Of a stretch of 10,723 bases of DNA, positions 1 to 5,645 are shown in pieces. Location of the stretch: the NCBI GenBank assembly GCA_964574105.1, contig CAZNKH010000019.1:1-10723 (forward strand), written 5' to 3'. Each line of letters begins with the position of its first letter. Position 1 is the stretch's first letter. The notes beneath the pieces were generated by a model. That model made no database searches and was not told the DNA's origin. It worked only from the letters and a program-made list of their open reading frames with translations. The position numbers and the translations under genes are program-made. The DNA is from UBA9988 sp964574105 (GTDB lineage Bacteria > Patescibacteriota > Minisyncoccia > Phycocordibacterales > UBA9988).

Positions 1-1412
1 ATAGGATTACAGCCGCAATAAAAAACTCCGGCTTCAAATCGCCGCAAAAAGGGAATTTAAAGGTGATTGTCTCCCTCTCACCTGCAGACATTAAGAAAGA
101 AGGGTCTTCTTTTGATCTTGCAATTGCCATCGCACATCTCCTAGCAACACGAGAGCTCTCTTTCAATCCGAAAGAGAAGCTCTTTTTAGGTGAACTCGCA
201 TTAGATGGAACACTGCGTCCTTTGCGTGGCGCGCTTATGATGGCACAAAAGGCAAAGAGTTCCGGATTCAGCGAGCTCTATCTCCCACACGAGAATGCTC
301 GTGAAGCATCCCTCGTGGAAGGGGTGCGGATATTTCCCGTGCGTACGCTCAAACAGTTAATTGGGCATCTTTCGTCATTTACTGAAGATGGTAGTAAGCC
401 ACTCGGCATTGTTCCGCAAGAGAAGACGGAGATTATTTTTGAGTCATCATCGTACCTCACTGACTTTGCAGATGTAAAAGGACAAGAAAGTGCCAAGCGC
501 GGACTTGAGATTGCAGCAGCGGGAGGGCACAACATCGCAATGTCTGGCCCACCGGGAACAGGGAAAACTATGCTTGCAAAAGCATTCATTGGAATACTTC
601 CGCCGCTCTCATTTGAACACATTTTAGAAGTAACCGGCATACACTCTTCTGCAGGTATTTTACAAGAGGACCTCGTTACTAATCCTCCCCTGCGCTCCCC
701 ACACCATACAGCGTCCTATGTTTCTATGGTTGGCGGTGGCGCGAGCCTCCGCCCTGGAGAAATTACTCTCGCACATCGTGGAGTACTTTTTCTTGATGAG
801 TTTCCCGAATTTGAACGACGCGTGCTTGAGTCCTTACGGCAGCCGCTAGAAGATAGAGTAATCTCTATTTCACGAGCAAGAGGAACACTTTCCTTCCCAG
901 CTGACTTTATTTTAATCGCTACAATGAACCCCTGCCCCTGCGGTAATCGTGGGGTGCGCGAAAAGGAGTGCGTCTGTTCCCAGTCCGCCATTATGAAATA
1001 TGAAAGAAAGATATCCGGACCGATCATTGATCGCATAGATCTCTGGCTTTCCGTCCCGCACATTGATCCACAAAAATTAGGGAGCGATACTGAAGTAGAA
1101 GGAAGTGCAAAAGTGCGTGAGCGAGTTGCACGAGCACGCGTACTTCAGGAGAAACGATTCCGTGAAGTACCAGGACTCACCACAAACAGTGGAATGAGTG
1201 TACGAGAGATTAAACGATTCTGTTTGCTCTCACAGGAAGCGACTGAATTGCTCAACAGTTCTGCGTCACGACTCAATCTCTCAGCGCGCGTTTACCACCG
1301 ACTCATCAAGCTTGCACGCACGATTGCCGATTTGAATGAAGTAGAAGATATTACTCCAGAGCATCTACTTGAAGCACTTCAATATCGACCAAGAGAGAAG
1401 GCGGGGTATTAA
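1..1412 (+). CDS. comM: ComM/YifB family AAA+ ATPase (Mg-chelatase-like), 5' end cut by window edge
   Basis: ComM is a hexameric AAA+ helicase that drives branch migration when transformed DNA is integrated. The frame is open to base 3. It already matches the family before the first internal start (GTG at 63), reading RITAAIKNSGF then a stretch ending SPADIKKEG, so the gene is truncated at the left and about 50 residues are missing from a usual ~500. Visible in order: the ComM N-terminal domain; Walker A GPPGTGKT (546-569); the SMVGGGASLRPGEI segment; Walker B LFLDEF (Asp at 795, Glu at 798); a CPC-x9-CVC cysteine cluster (codons 933, 939, 969, 975), a probable metal site usual in this family; the sensor/arginine region SGPIIDRIDLW; and the C-terminal Mg-chelatase helical domain ending LEALQYRPREKAGY. 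It stops with TAA just before a terminator. Its presence suggests natural transformation, an inference. The family call is secure. Confidence 0.95.
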   Translation, partial: RITAAIKNSGFKSPQKGNLKVIVSLSPADIKKEGSSFDLAIAIAHLLATRELSFNPKEKLFLGELALDGTLRPLRGALMMAQKAKSSGFSELYLPHENAREASLVEGVRIFPVRTLKQLIGHLSSFTEDGSKPLGIVPQEKTEIIFESSSYLTDFADVKGQESAKRGLEIAAAGGHNIAMSGPPGTGKTMLAKAFIGILPPLSFEHILEVTGIHSSAGILQEDLVTNPPLRSPHHTASYVSMVGGGASLRPGEITLAHRGVLFLDEFPEFERRVLESLRQPLEDRVISISRARGTLSFPADFILIATMNPCPCGNRGVREKECVCSQSAIMKYERKISGPIIDRIDLWLSVPHIDPQKLGSDTEVEGSAKVRERVARARVLQEKRFREVPGLTTNSGMSVREIKRFCLLSQEATELLNSSASRLNLSARVYHRLIKLARTIADLNEVEDITPEHLLEALQYRPREKAGY

Positions 1413-1418
1413 TAAAAT

Positions 1419-1450
1419 AAAGACTGTTCGCAGTAGACGAACGGTCTTTT
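1419..1450. terminator. Rho-independent terminator, probably bidirectional
   Basis: A 10-bp stem (AGACTGTTCG at 1421-1430 with CGAACGGTCT at 1438-1447, one G-U pair) closes a 7-nt loop and is followed by TTTT on the + strand. The two A's before the stem extend the pairing. On the - strand the same hairpin is followed by TTTATTTTATT, an even better U-tract, so it can end both comM (rightward) and any leftward transcript from the promoter at 1615-1643. Confidence 0.8.
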
Positions 1451-1608
1451 GTATGATTACTCTTTACCTCCTTTGAAGATTGCGGCAGGCTGATACAGCA
1501 TCAGTGTATGGAAAGAAATGTTAATCATCAGAGAACAAGAACTATCAGAGTTATGGAACGATATTACATTGTCTCCATCAGTAAGCCCTCCAAAGATCGT
1601 GATACCCG
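1421..1608 (-). ncRNA. Candidate ~190-nt leftward transcript of unknown function
   Basis: This is inferred only from its ends: a near-consensus leftward promoter (1615-1643) predicts a start near 1608, and the bidirectional terminator ends the transcript near 1420. No known RNA class is recognised: no SRP, tmRNA or RNase P signature was seen, and although the length suits 6S RNA, no long closing stem is obvious. The transcript carries AAAGGAGGT (minus complement of 1466-1474), a perfect Shine-Dalgarno match, with no usable start codon after it, and a small hairpin (1490-1504). It could also encode protein. One frame is open for about 53 codons and ends in TAA at 1457, seven bases before the terminator stem; its only ATG (1528) gives 23 residues, MINISFHTLM... 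ending IFKGGKE. It may therefore be a small RNA, a micropeptide gene, or the remnant of a 5'-decayed gene. It occupies most of the comM-lexA gap; nothing else was recognised there. Confidence 0.35.
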
Positions 1609-1614
1609 AGAAAT

Positions 1615-1643
1615 ATTATACCATTTTCACATATCGTCGTCAA
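1615..1643 (-). promoter_or_regulatory. Near-consensus leftward sigma70-type promoter in the comM-lexA gap
   Basis: On the - strand: -35 TTGACG (1643 to 1638), a 17-base spacer, and -10 TATAAT (1620 to 1615) preceded by TGG, which makes an extended -10 (TGnTATAAT). This matches the consensus better than any other promoter seen in the window. It diverges from the lexA promoter and points toward comM's terminator, yet there is no recognisable gene in front of it. Confidence 0.65.
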
Positions 1644-1693
1644 ATTTTTTGTGCCAACATTTTGCTTATCCACAGTCTAACTATGATGAATAC

Positions 1694-1722
1694 TTGACGG
1701 TGAACTGTGGTTCACTTATATT
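1694..1722 (+). promoter_or_regulatory. lexA promoter (TTGACG-17-TATATT)
   Basis: -35 TTGACG (1694-1699), exact 17-base spacer, -10 TATATT (1717-1722). A start seven bases past the -10 falls on base 1729, the A of the lexA ATG, so the mRNA is predicted to be leaderless. This agrees with the absence of any Shine-Dalgarno sequence before lexA. Confidence 0.85.
1700..1715. promoter_or_regulatory. LexA operator (SOS box) overlapping the lexA promoter spacer
   Basis: A perfect inverted repeat, GTGAAC-TGTG-GTTCAC. Its core, GAAC-N4-GTTC, is the Gram-positive type LexA box (Bacillus form CGAAC-N4-GTTCG). It fills bases 1-16 of the 17-base spacer between -35 and -10, so bound LexA would block RNA polymerase. 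Negative autoregulation of lexA is standard in the SOS response. Its use here is inferred from position and sequence. Confidence 0.78.
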
Positions 1723-1728
1723 CTAGTG

Positions 1729-2292
1729 ATGAATGAACAGAAAGAAAAACTTTTTAACTTTTACCGTCGCACGCGGCGTATGCCCGGCTATAAGGAGTTG
1801 ATGAAGCTCTGGGACTACCAATCAAAAAATGCAGTGTATAAGATGATAAAGAAATTGGTAGACGCAGGTTTCATTCATAAAGATCGTGATGGGCACATCA
1901 CACCAACAGGTAGTTTTGATGAAGTAAAATTACTTGGCACAGTTGAGGCAGGTATCCCTTCGGTAGCAGAAGAAATATTGAGTGACAGCATCAGCTTAGA
2001 TGAACTCCTCATAGAAAATAAGGAGGCAAGTTATATCCTCCATGTGAAAGGCGAATCCATGATAGAGGCGGGAATCAGAGATGGAGATATGGTGATTGCA
2101 GAGCGGGGGAATCATGCGAACGACGGAGACATTGTTATAGCAGAAGTAGATGGCGGATGGACAATGAAATTTTTTAGAACCAATGGATCGCGAGTCTATC
2201 TTGAGCCAGCAAATAAAAGTATGCTGCCTATCTATCCTGAAGAGGAATTGCGCGTCGCAGCAATTGTAAAAGCAGTTATCAGAAAATATTAA
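1729..2292 (+). CDS. lexA: LexA-type SOS repressor / S24 self-cleaving protease
   Basis: LexA represses DNA-damage genes and cleaves itself when RecA filaments form. Numbering from the GTG at 1726: a winged helix-turn-helix at about 5-62 (RRTRRMPGYKELMKLW then SKNAVYKMIKKLVDAGFI); cleavage site Ala75-Gly76 (VEAGIP); catalytic Ser111 in GESM (family usual GDSM); catalytic Lys148 in WTMKFF. The total of 187-188 residues is slightly short of the usual ~200, with the shortening in the linker and N-domain. Both GTG 1726 and ATG 1729 are possible starts. I chose ATG 1729 because the promoter predicts transcription starting exactly there and no ribosome-binding site precedes either. The gene is the first of four rightward genes and carries its own operator. 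All residues needed for autocleavage are present, so it should be a functional inducible repressor rather than a decayed one. Confidence 0.93.
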   Translation: MNEQKEKLFNFYRRTRRMPGYKELMKLWDYQSKNAVYKMIKKLVDAGFIHKDRDGHITPTGSFDEVKLLGTVEAGIPSVAEEILSDSISLDELLIENKEASYILHVKGESMIEAGIRDGDMVIAERGNHANDGDIVIAEVDGGWTMKFFRTNGSRVYLEPANKSMLPIYPEEELRVAAIVKAVIRKY

Positions 2293-2316
2293 TTATGAGT
2301 CGTTAATCACATTACT

Positions 2317-2505
2317 ATGAGCAAGCACCAATTCGTTTCATCTGTTTGCAAAGAGATAGATGAACTCAACACTGCAATTGATCGGAGGATCGTGCGAGGG
2401 AGAGCATACCGCGATCTCGCACGCCGACACAAGGAGCTCACTCGGAAGCTTAACTCTCTTGAACGAAGAAATGGGCACGGCATTTTCTCATTCTTCTTTT
2501 CATAG
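2317..2505 (+). CDS. Small basic helical protein, function unknown
   Basis: A 62-residue protein starting 24 bases after the lexA stop. It is rich in Lys/Arg and predicted to be almost wholly helical, with core pattern EIDELNTAIDRRIVRGRAYRD and then ARRHKELTRKLNSLERR, followed by a Phe-rich tail (IFSFFFS). The motif 'ID-x-x-I-x-x-G-x-x-Y-x-x-x-ARRHK' resembles small conserved proteins I associate with Parcubacteria genomes; I cannot name a function. There is no Shine-Dalgarno before ATG 2317. The short gap suggests co-transcription with lexA, which would make it damage-inducible; this is inference. Another frame here (2360-2755) is open but crosses the next gene and has poor protein character. 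The spread of charged residues suggests nucleic-acid or ribosome binding, unproven. Confidence 0.62.
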   Translation: MSKHQFVSSVCKEIDELNTAIDRRIVRGRAYRDLARRHKELTRKLNSLERRNGHGIFSFFFS

Positions 2506-2526
2506 CATCGCATATTTCATCCGTAG

Positions 2527-2532
2527 TATACT
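2527..2532 (+). promoter_or_regulatory. Possible -10 element (TATACT) for the membrane-protein gene
   Basis: TATACT lies exactly six bases before ATG 2539, the same geometry as the lexA -10 and the -10 at 8389-8394, so it would give a leaderless start at 2539. No good -35 is seen 16-18 bases upstream, so support is modest. Confidence 0.35.
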
Positions 2533-2538
2533 GAAAGA

Positions 2539-2928
2539 ATGCAGTATCTTTCTCTCATCGGAAATTATCTTGTATGGCACTACACGCGCGGATATTATGA
2601 TCTCACAGAGAACGCATCCAACCTGTTCTATTTTCTATATCACTTTTTTTCAATACCAGAACTCATGCGCACTTTTTTTTCTCCGTGGAAAAACTTTAAC
2701 GAAGGACACGCGAGTGTGCAAACAAGCGCAGAGTATCTCTCGCTCATTACAATAAATAGTATTCTTTGGATTGTCGGAATCATACTTCGAAGTATTGTCA
2801 TTGCAACAGGATTAGTCCTTCTCATTATTAGTGGAGGACTCACGCTCCTTGCGTTTCTTTTGTGGACATTTATCCCTGGTGTCATCGTGTTTAGTTTCAT
2901 TACTGGACTCTCTCTTCTGTTTATATAG
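2539..2928 (+). CDS. Small integral membrane protein, CPR-type, function unknown
   Basis: A 129-residue protein. The N-terminal half (about 1-65) is aromatic-rich and amphipathic (YLVWHYTRGYYD; FYFLYHFFSIPELMRTFFSPW), which suggests a membrane-surface region. The C-terminal half (about 70-129) holds two to three strongly hydrophobic segments (LITINSILWIVGIILRSIV; VLLIISGGLTLLAFLLW; FIPGVIVFSFITGLSLLFI). There is no signal peptide and no known enzyme motif. The layout resembles a family I associate with CPR genomes, where it sits upstream of Clp-like membrane proteins. Here its TAG stop is one base from the next gene's ATG, a strong sign of translational coupling and joint function. There is no Shine-Dalgarno; a TATACT six bases upstream suggests a leaderless message. 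A role as membrane scaffold for the downstream protein is inference. Confidence 0.82.
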   Translation: MQYLSLIGNYLVWHYTRGYYDLTENASNLFYFLYHFFSIPELMRTFFSPWKNFNEGHASVQTSAEYLSLITINSILWIVGIILRSIVIATGLVLLIISGGLTLLAFLLWTFIPGVIVFSFITGLSLLFI

Positions 2929-2929
2929 T

Positions 2930-4348
2930 ATGACGCACTCATTCATTGAACAGATGAGCAGGAGGTTACAAAGAGCTTTGCGCGCGGAGCGTATTGTTTC
3001 ACCAAGAAAAAAACGAATTCTCTTTTCCACTGCAAACAGCATCATCATCCTCTTTGTTCTTTGTACCATACTCGGGTACAGTGATCCTTCATGGAGAGAA
3101 GCGCGCATGCCGCTCATTGGAGGACTCCTCGCTGTGAGCTCCCTTCTCCTCTCATGGTATCTCTTAGAGATGTATATCCACTCACTTCTCGGGTGCGTAG
3201 AATGGAAGGAAGAGCCCTGTTCACTTGAAGCAGGGAGGATACTGTTTCATCACAAAAAAAATTTACTTCGTGGATGTATCACGAGTTCTGTGGGACGCAG
3301 GCTATTGTTACGCGCAGGTATTACACAAGAAAAAATCTCAAGACTTTTTCACTCATTCGTACCAAGAAAACTTATTGAAGAACATGATGGACGCATCACG
3401 CTAAAAGAGATTGCGCGCGTACTCATAGAAAAAAGTGAAGAGCTCCGACTGCTCTTAGAAGAAGCGAATCTCACACAGAGCGAATTTATTGGTACGGCAG
3501 AGTGGATGGAACGAGAGAGTGAGTGGAGGAGAGAAAAAGAATTGTGGTGGAGAAGAAGAGCGCTGGAGCGCATTTCCGGCATCGCAAAAGATTGGGCACA
3601 TGGAAATACTCCCACACTTGATAACTACGCACACGACATCCGTGCCTCTTACGATACACATAATACTGTCCACGATAGAGAACTCAAAAAATTAGAGGAG
3701 ATGCTTACTGTAGGTAAGAAAGCGCGCATACTCATCATTGGAGAATATGAGAGAGCATGCAGAGAACTCATCATAAGTCTCGCAAGAGAAATTGAGACCG
3801 GGCACATCGTACCACAACTTGAGTCTTACCGTGTGGTGATGTTAGAAACAGGGCTCTTTACACAGAGCTTCACAGAAAAAGAGGGATTAAAAAAAATATG
3901 TACCACGATACGAAAAGAGTTAGAGCGAGTACGCAATGTCATCCTCGTTATTGATGCTCCGCATAATACAGTGATACTAGAATCTCTTCTTACAACATTG
4001 CATACTAAAATACTTGTGTGCGCACGAAGAGAAGAGCATATAAATCTGCCGGTAACAGAGGAGATAGGCGCGAGTCTCCATACAATACAAATAGAAGCAC
4101 TCTCTGAGGAAGAAGAAATTGAGCTTCTTGAGATACAATTACTCCGGATGAGTACTAGCCGTTATATTGAAATGAGCTATCCAGCAATTGTGCTCCTCGC
4201 ACGGTATACCAATGAAAAAAATGGCATTGCAAAGTTATCAGAACTTATTCCTTGGGCACGCAAAAAAAATATTTTCTTTATTGATCGTGCAGTGTGTGAG
4301 CAATTTTTAAAAAACGCACAGATCATACCAGAGGATGAGAAAGTGTGA
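2930..4348 (+). CDS. Membrane-anchored Clp-like protein with a degenerate AAA+ domain (pseudo-ATPase)
   Basis: 472 residues from ATG 2930; an earlier in-frame GTG (2831) lies wholly inside the upstream gene and is rejected. Layout: two membrane segments (about 30-50 and 61-83); a Clp_N-like helical region (about 100-195, e.g. GRRLLLRAGITQEKISRLF); a charged helix with WWRRRALERISGIAKDWAHG; the ClpB/ClpC-type entry TPTLDNYAHDI (227-237); then an AAA1-like domain to the end. ClpC has 'LIGEPGVGKTAI' where this reads IIGEYERACREL (269-280), so the P-loop Gly/Lys/Thr are gone. Walker B reads ILVIDAPH (338-345): Asp342 is kept and the catalytic Glu is Ala343. The RRF arginine-finger stretch reads GASLHTI (380-386). 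There is no second AAA domain and no ClpP-binding loop. ATP hydrolysis therefore looks impossible, and a structural or adaptor role is likely. The frame is intact, so it is not a simple pseudogene. The Clp relationship is from motif order, read by eye. Confidence 0.83.
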   Translation: MTHSFIEQMSRRLQRALRAERIVSPRKKRILFSTANSIIILFVLCTILGYSDPSWREARMPLIGGLLAVSSLLLSWYLLEMYIHSLLGCVEWKEEPCSLEAGRILFHHKKNLLRGCITSSVGRRLLLRAGITQEKISRLFHSFVPRKLIEEHDGRITLKEIARVLIEKSEELRLLLEEANLTQSEFIGTAEWMERESEWRREKELWWRRRALERISGIAKDWAHGNTPTLDNYAHDIRASYDTHNTVHDRELKKLEEMLTVGKKARILIIGEYERACRELIISLAREIETGHIVPQLESYRVVMLETGLFTQSFTEKEGLKKICTTIRKELERVRNVILVIDAPHNTVILESLLTTLHTKILVCARREEHINLPVTEEIGASLHTIQIEALSEEEEIELLEIQLLRMSTSRYIEMSYPAIVLLARYTNEKNGIAKLSELIPWARKKNIFFIDRAVCEQFLKNAQIIPEDEKV

Positions 4349-4386
4349 TTCGTGTTCATCATCTTTCTAAAAGTATAAAGGGGATG

Positions 4387-4409
4387 GATGAAAGTGTGTA
4401 CACTTCATC
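4387..4409. repeat. Imperfect inverted repeat between convergent genes, possible weak terminator
   Basis: GATGAA ... TTCATC (six pairs) encloses an inner GTG ... CAC with one bulged base, giving a hairpin in the 138-base gap where the rightward Clp-like gene and the leftward peptidase gene converge. There is no clear T-tract on either strand, so a terminator role is only suggested by its place. The rest of the gap (4349-4486) shows nothing else. Confidence 0.3.
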
Positions 4410-4486
4410 AAATACTATTGCCCAGCCATACTTATCTATATTGAGCACTTTGATTGTGTTGCCCTCTTTATCCCTACAACAACTCG

Positions 4487-5581
4487 TTAGAATGGATTTT
4501 GCGCACCGCGGACTTCAAAGTGGAGATGAGATCCGGTAGAACGCCCAGTCATTCCCACGGAGCCGATAGCGGAACCTTGCGCAACAAAATCACCCTGAGA
4601 GACAGTAATGCTATTCATATGTGCGTAAAGCGTTTGCGTACCGTTACCATGTTTAATGACTACATAGTTCCCATAACCACCATTCCACCCACCCGAACGA
4701 CTTACAATAACCTGCCCACTTGCGGCCGCCATAATCGTTGTTCCAACGGGAGCAGCGAGATCAATGCTATTGTATCCATGAATGCCTTGAGACCGTGTTG
4801 AACGAGTAAGTGGCTTAATGAAGTATCCGCTCACAGATTTCTTCGTAGAATTATCCGCAATACGAATAGTAGATTGTCCGGACGAGAAAGGGATATCTCC
4901 ATCGGGGATCATGATCAAGGCACCGACAACAAGGGGGTGATGCACATCAATTCCGTTAAATTGAGCAATTTCTTTACTATCGGCTCCATAGCGTTTAGCG
5001 ATACTATTCACCGTATCGCCCTTTTTAATTGTATGACGCACTCCCGACACTGGTAAGATAATGAGTGTCTGGCCAGGGGAAATTTTGGAATTACGGGCAA
5101 GATCGTTTGCCCATAGAATAGTTGATGGGGAGACTTCAAACATTTCTGCAATCTCACCAATAGTATCTCCCTCTCGCACTACATAGAGACTAATCTGATC
5201 ACTTGGAGGAGTATCCTTCACATCGGCAATGGTACCAATGGGGCCAGAGTCGGCAAGGAGAGCATTCCCCACAATGACAGTATCTCCTCCGCCTCTCGCT
5301 GGGTTTGGATTTTGGTTTACTGCTGGCTGAAGTAAAGATATTGTCTGAGAATTTATAGAATGAGACGCCGACGCCTCTTGCCCCTCTACATTGGTAAGCC
5401 GCTCTTTAATGAGTGAAAAAAAGCCTGCAAATGCAGTGTTATATCCAAATAGAAAAAGGAAACAGGCAACAACAATGAACAATGTCCGCTTTCTGCGGCG
5501 TGTGAGTGTTCTTTGATCTCCGTCTCGTACCGGAGTCGGGGAGTTTTTAAAAAGGTATAGTATAAGCCAATATCCGTACAA
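4487..5581 (-). CDS. LysM-domain M23-family peptidoglycan endopeptidase, membrane-anchored or secreted
   Basis: Numbering from TTG 5581 (364 aa): a basic stretch RRRKR (about 28-32) then a hydrophobic anchor or signal (34-52, LFIVVACFLFLFGYNTAFA); a low-complexity linker; LysM 1 (about 132-176, YVVREGDTIGEIAEMFEVS) and LysM 2 (about 182-226, HTIKKGDTVNSIAKRYGAD) that bind glycan; and an M23 domain (about 255-364) with His321 (YAHM) and His352/His354 (SHLHFE). The usual H-x3-D zinc motif reads N271-S-I-D274, with a His two residues earlier (His268, GIHGYNSIDLAAPVG). I recall this 'HGYN' variant from CPR M23 proteins, so it may still be active. The start is uncertain: no ATG or GTG lies between the upstream in-frame TAA (5585-5587) and the anchor, leaving TTG 5581 or TTG at codon 34, and the latter would lose the positive charges. 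It lies 61 bases downstream of the ATPase gene, probably in one operon. Confidence 0.9.
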   Translation of the reverse strand: MYGYWLILYLFKNSPTPVRDGDQRTLTRRRKRTLFIVVACFLFLFGYNTAFAGFFSLIKERLTNVEGQEASASHSINSQTISLLQPAVNQNPNPARGGGDTVIVGNALLADSGPIGTIADVKDTPPSDQISLYVVREGDTIGEIAEMFEVSPSTILWANDLARNSKISPGQTLIILPVSGVRHTIKKGDTVNSIAKRYGADSKEIAQFNGIDVHHPLVVGALIMIPDGDIPFSSGQSTIRIADNSTKKSVSGYFIKPLTRSTRSQGIHGYNSIDLAAPVGTTIMAAASGQVIVSRSGGWNGGYGNYVVIKHGNGTQTLYAHMNSITVSQGDFVAQGSAIGSVGMTGRSTGSHLHFEVRGAQNPF

Positions 5582-5584
5582 CCA

Positions 5585-5645
5585 TTACTTCCATACAAGC
5601 ATCGTACATGCTAGCAAAGAGATGGACACGCTTCAAGCTCCTTTA
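5585..5645 (-). promoter_or_regulatory. Strong Shine-Dalgarno plus 14-codon in-frame ORF upstream of the peptidase
   Basis: AAAGGAG (5644 to 5638) overlaps the ATPase stop codon and sits eight bases before GTG 5629, ideal spacing and the best ribosome-binding site in the window. That GTG opens a 14-codon ORF (MSISLLACTMLVWK) ending in TAA at 5587-5585. It is in the same frame as the peptidase, one codon before the peptidase's putative TTG. It may be a leader peptide that couples translation, or the original peptidase start cut by a nonsense mutation. Confidence 0.4.

Noticed and set aside
278..1063. Minus-strand open frames of 120 and 115 codons
   Set aside because: Antisense shadows of comM.
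1508..1726. 72-codon + strand open frame before lexA, and a 59-codon one at 1518-1697
   Set aside because: Both overlap the lexA promoter elements, match nothing recognised and have no good ribosome-binding site; they also oppose the strong leftward promoter.
2360..2755. 131-codon + strand frame spanning the end of the 62-aa gene and the membrane-protein gene
   Set aside because: It conflicts with two better-supported genes and has no conserved pattern.
2831..2929. GTG 2831 as start of the Clp-like protein
   Set aside because: It would place 33 residues entirely within the upstream membrane-protein gene; ATG 2930 directly follows that gene's stop.
4346..4348. TGA as a possible sense codon (Gly code 25, known in some CPR), which would extend the Clp-like protein by ten codons
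   Set aside because: Only this one TGA is involved and no conserved glycine elsewhere is encoded by TGA; the standard code explains all genes.
4345..4801. + strand frames of 64 and 115 codons after the Clp-like gene
   Set aside because: They run into the antisense of the M23 domain and show no protein character.
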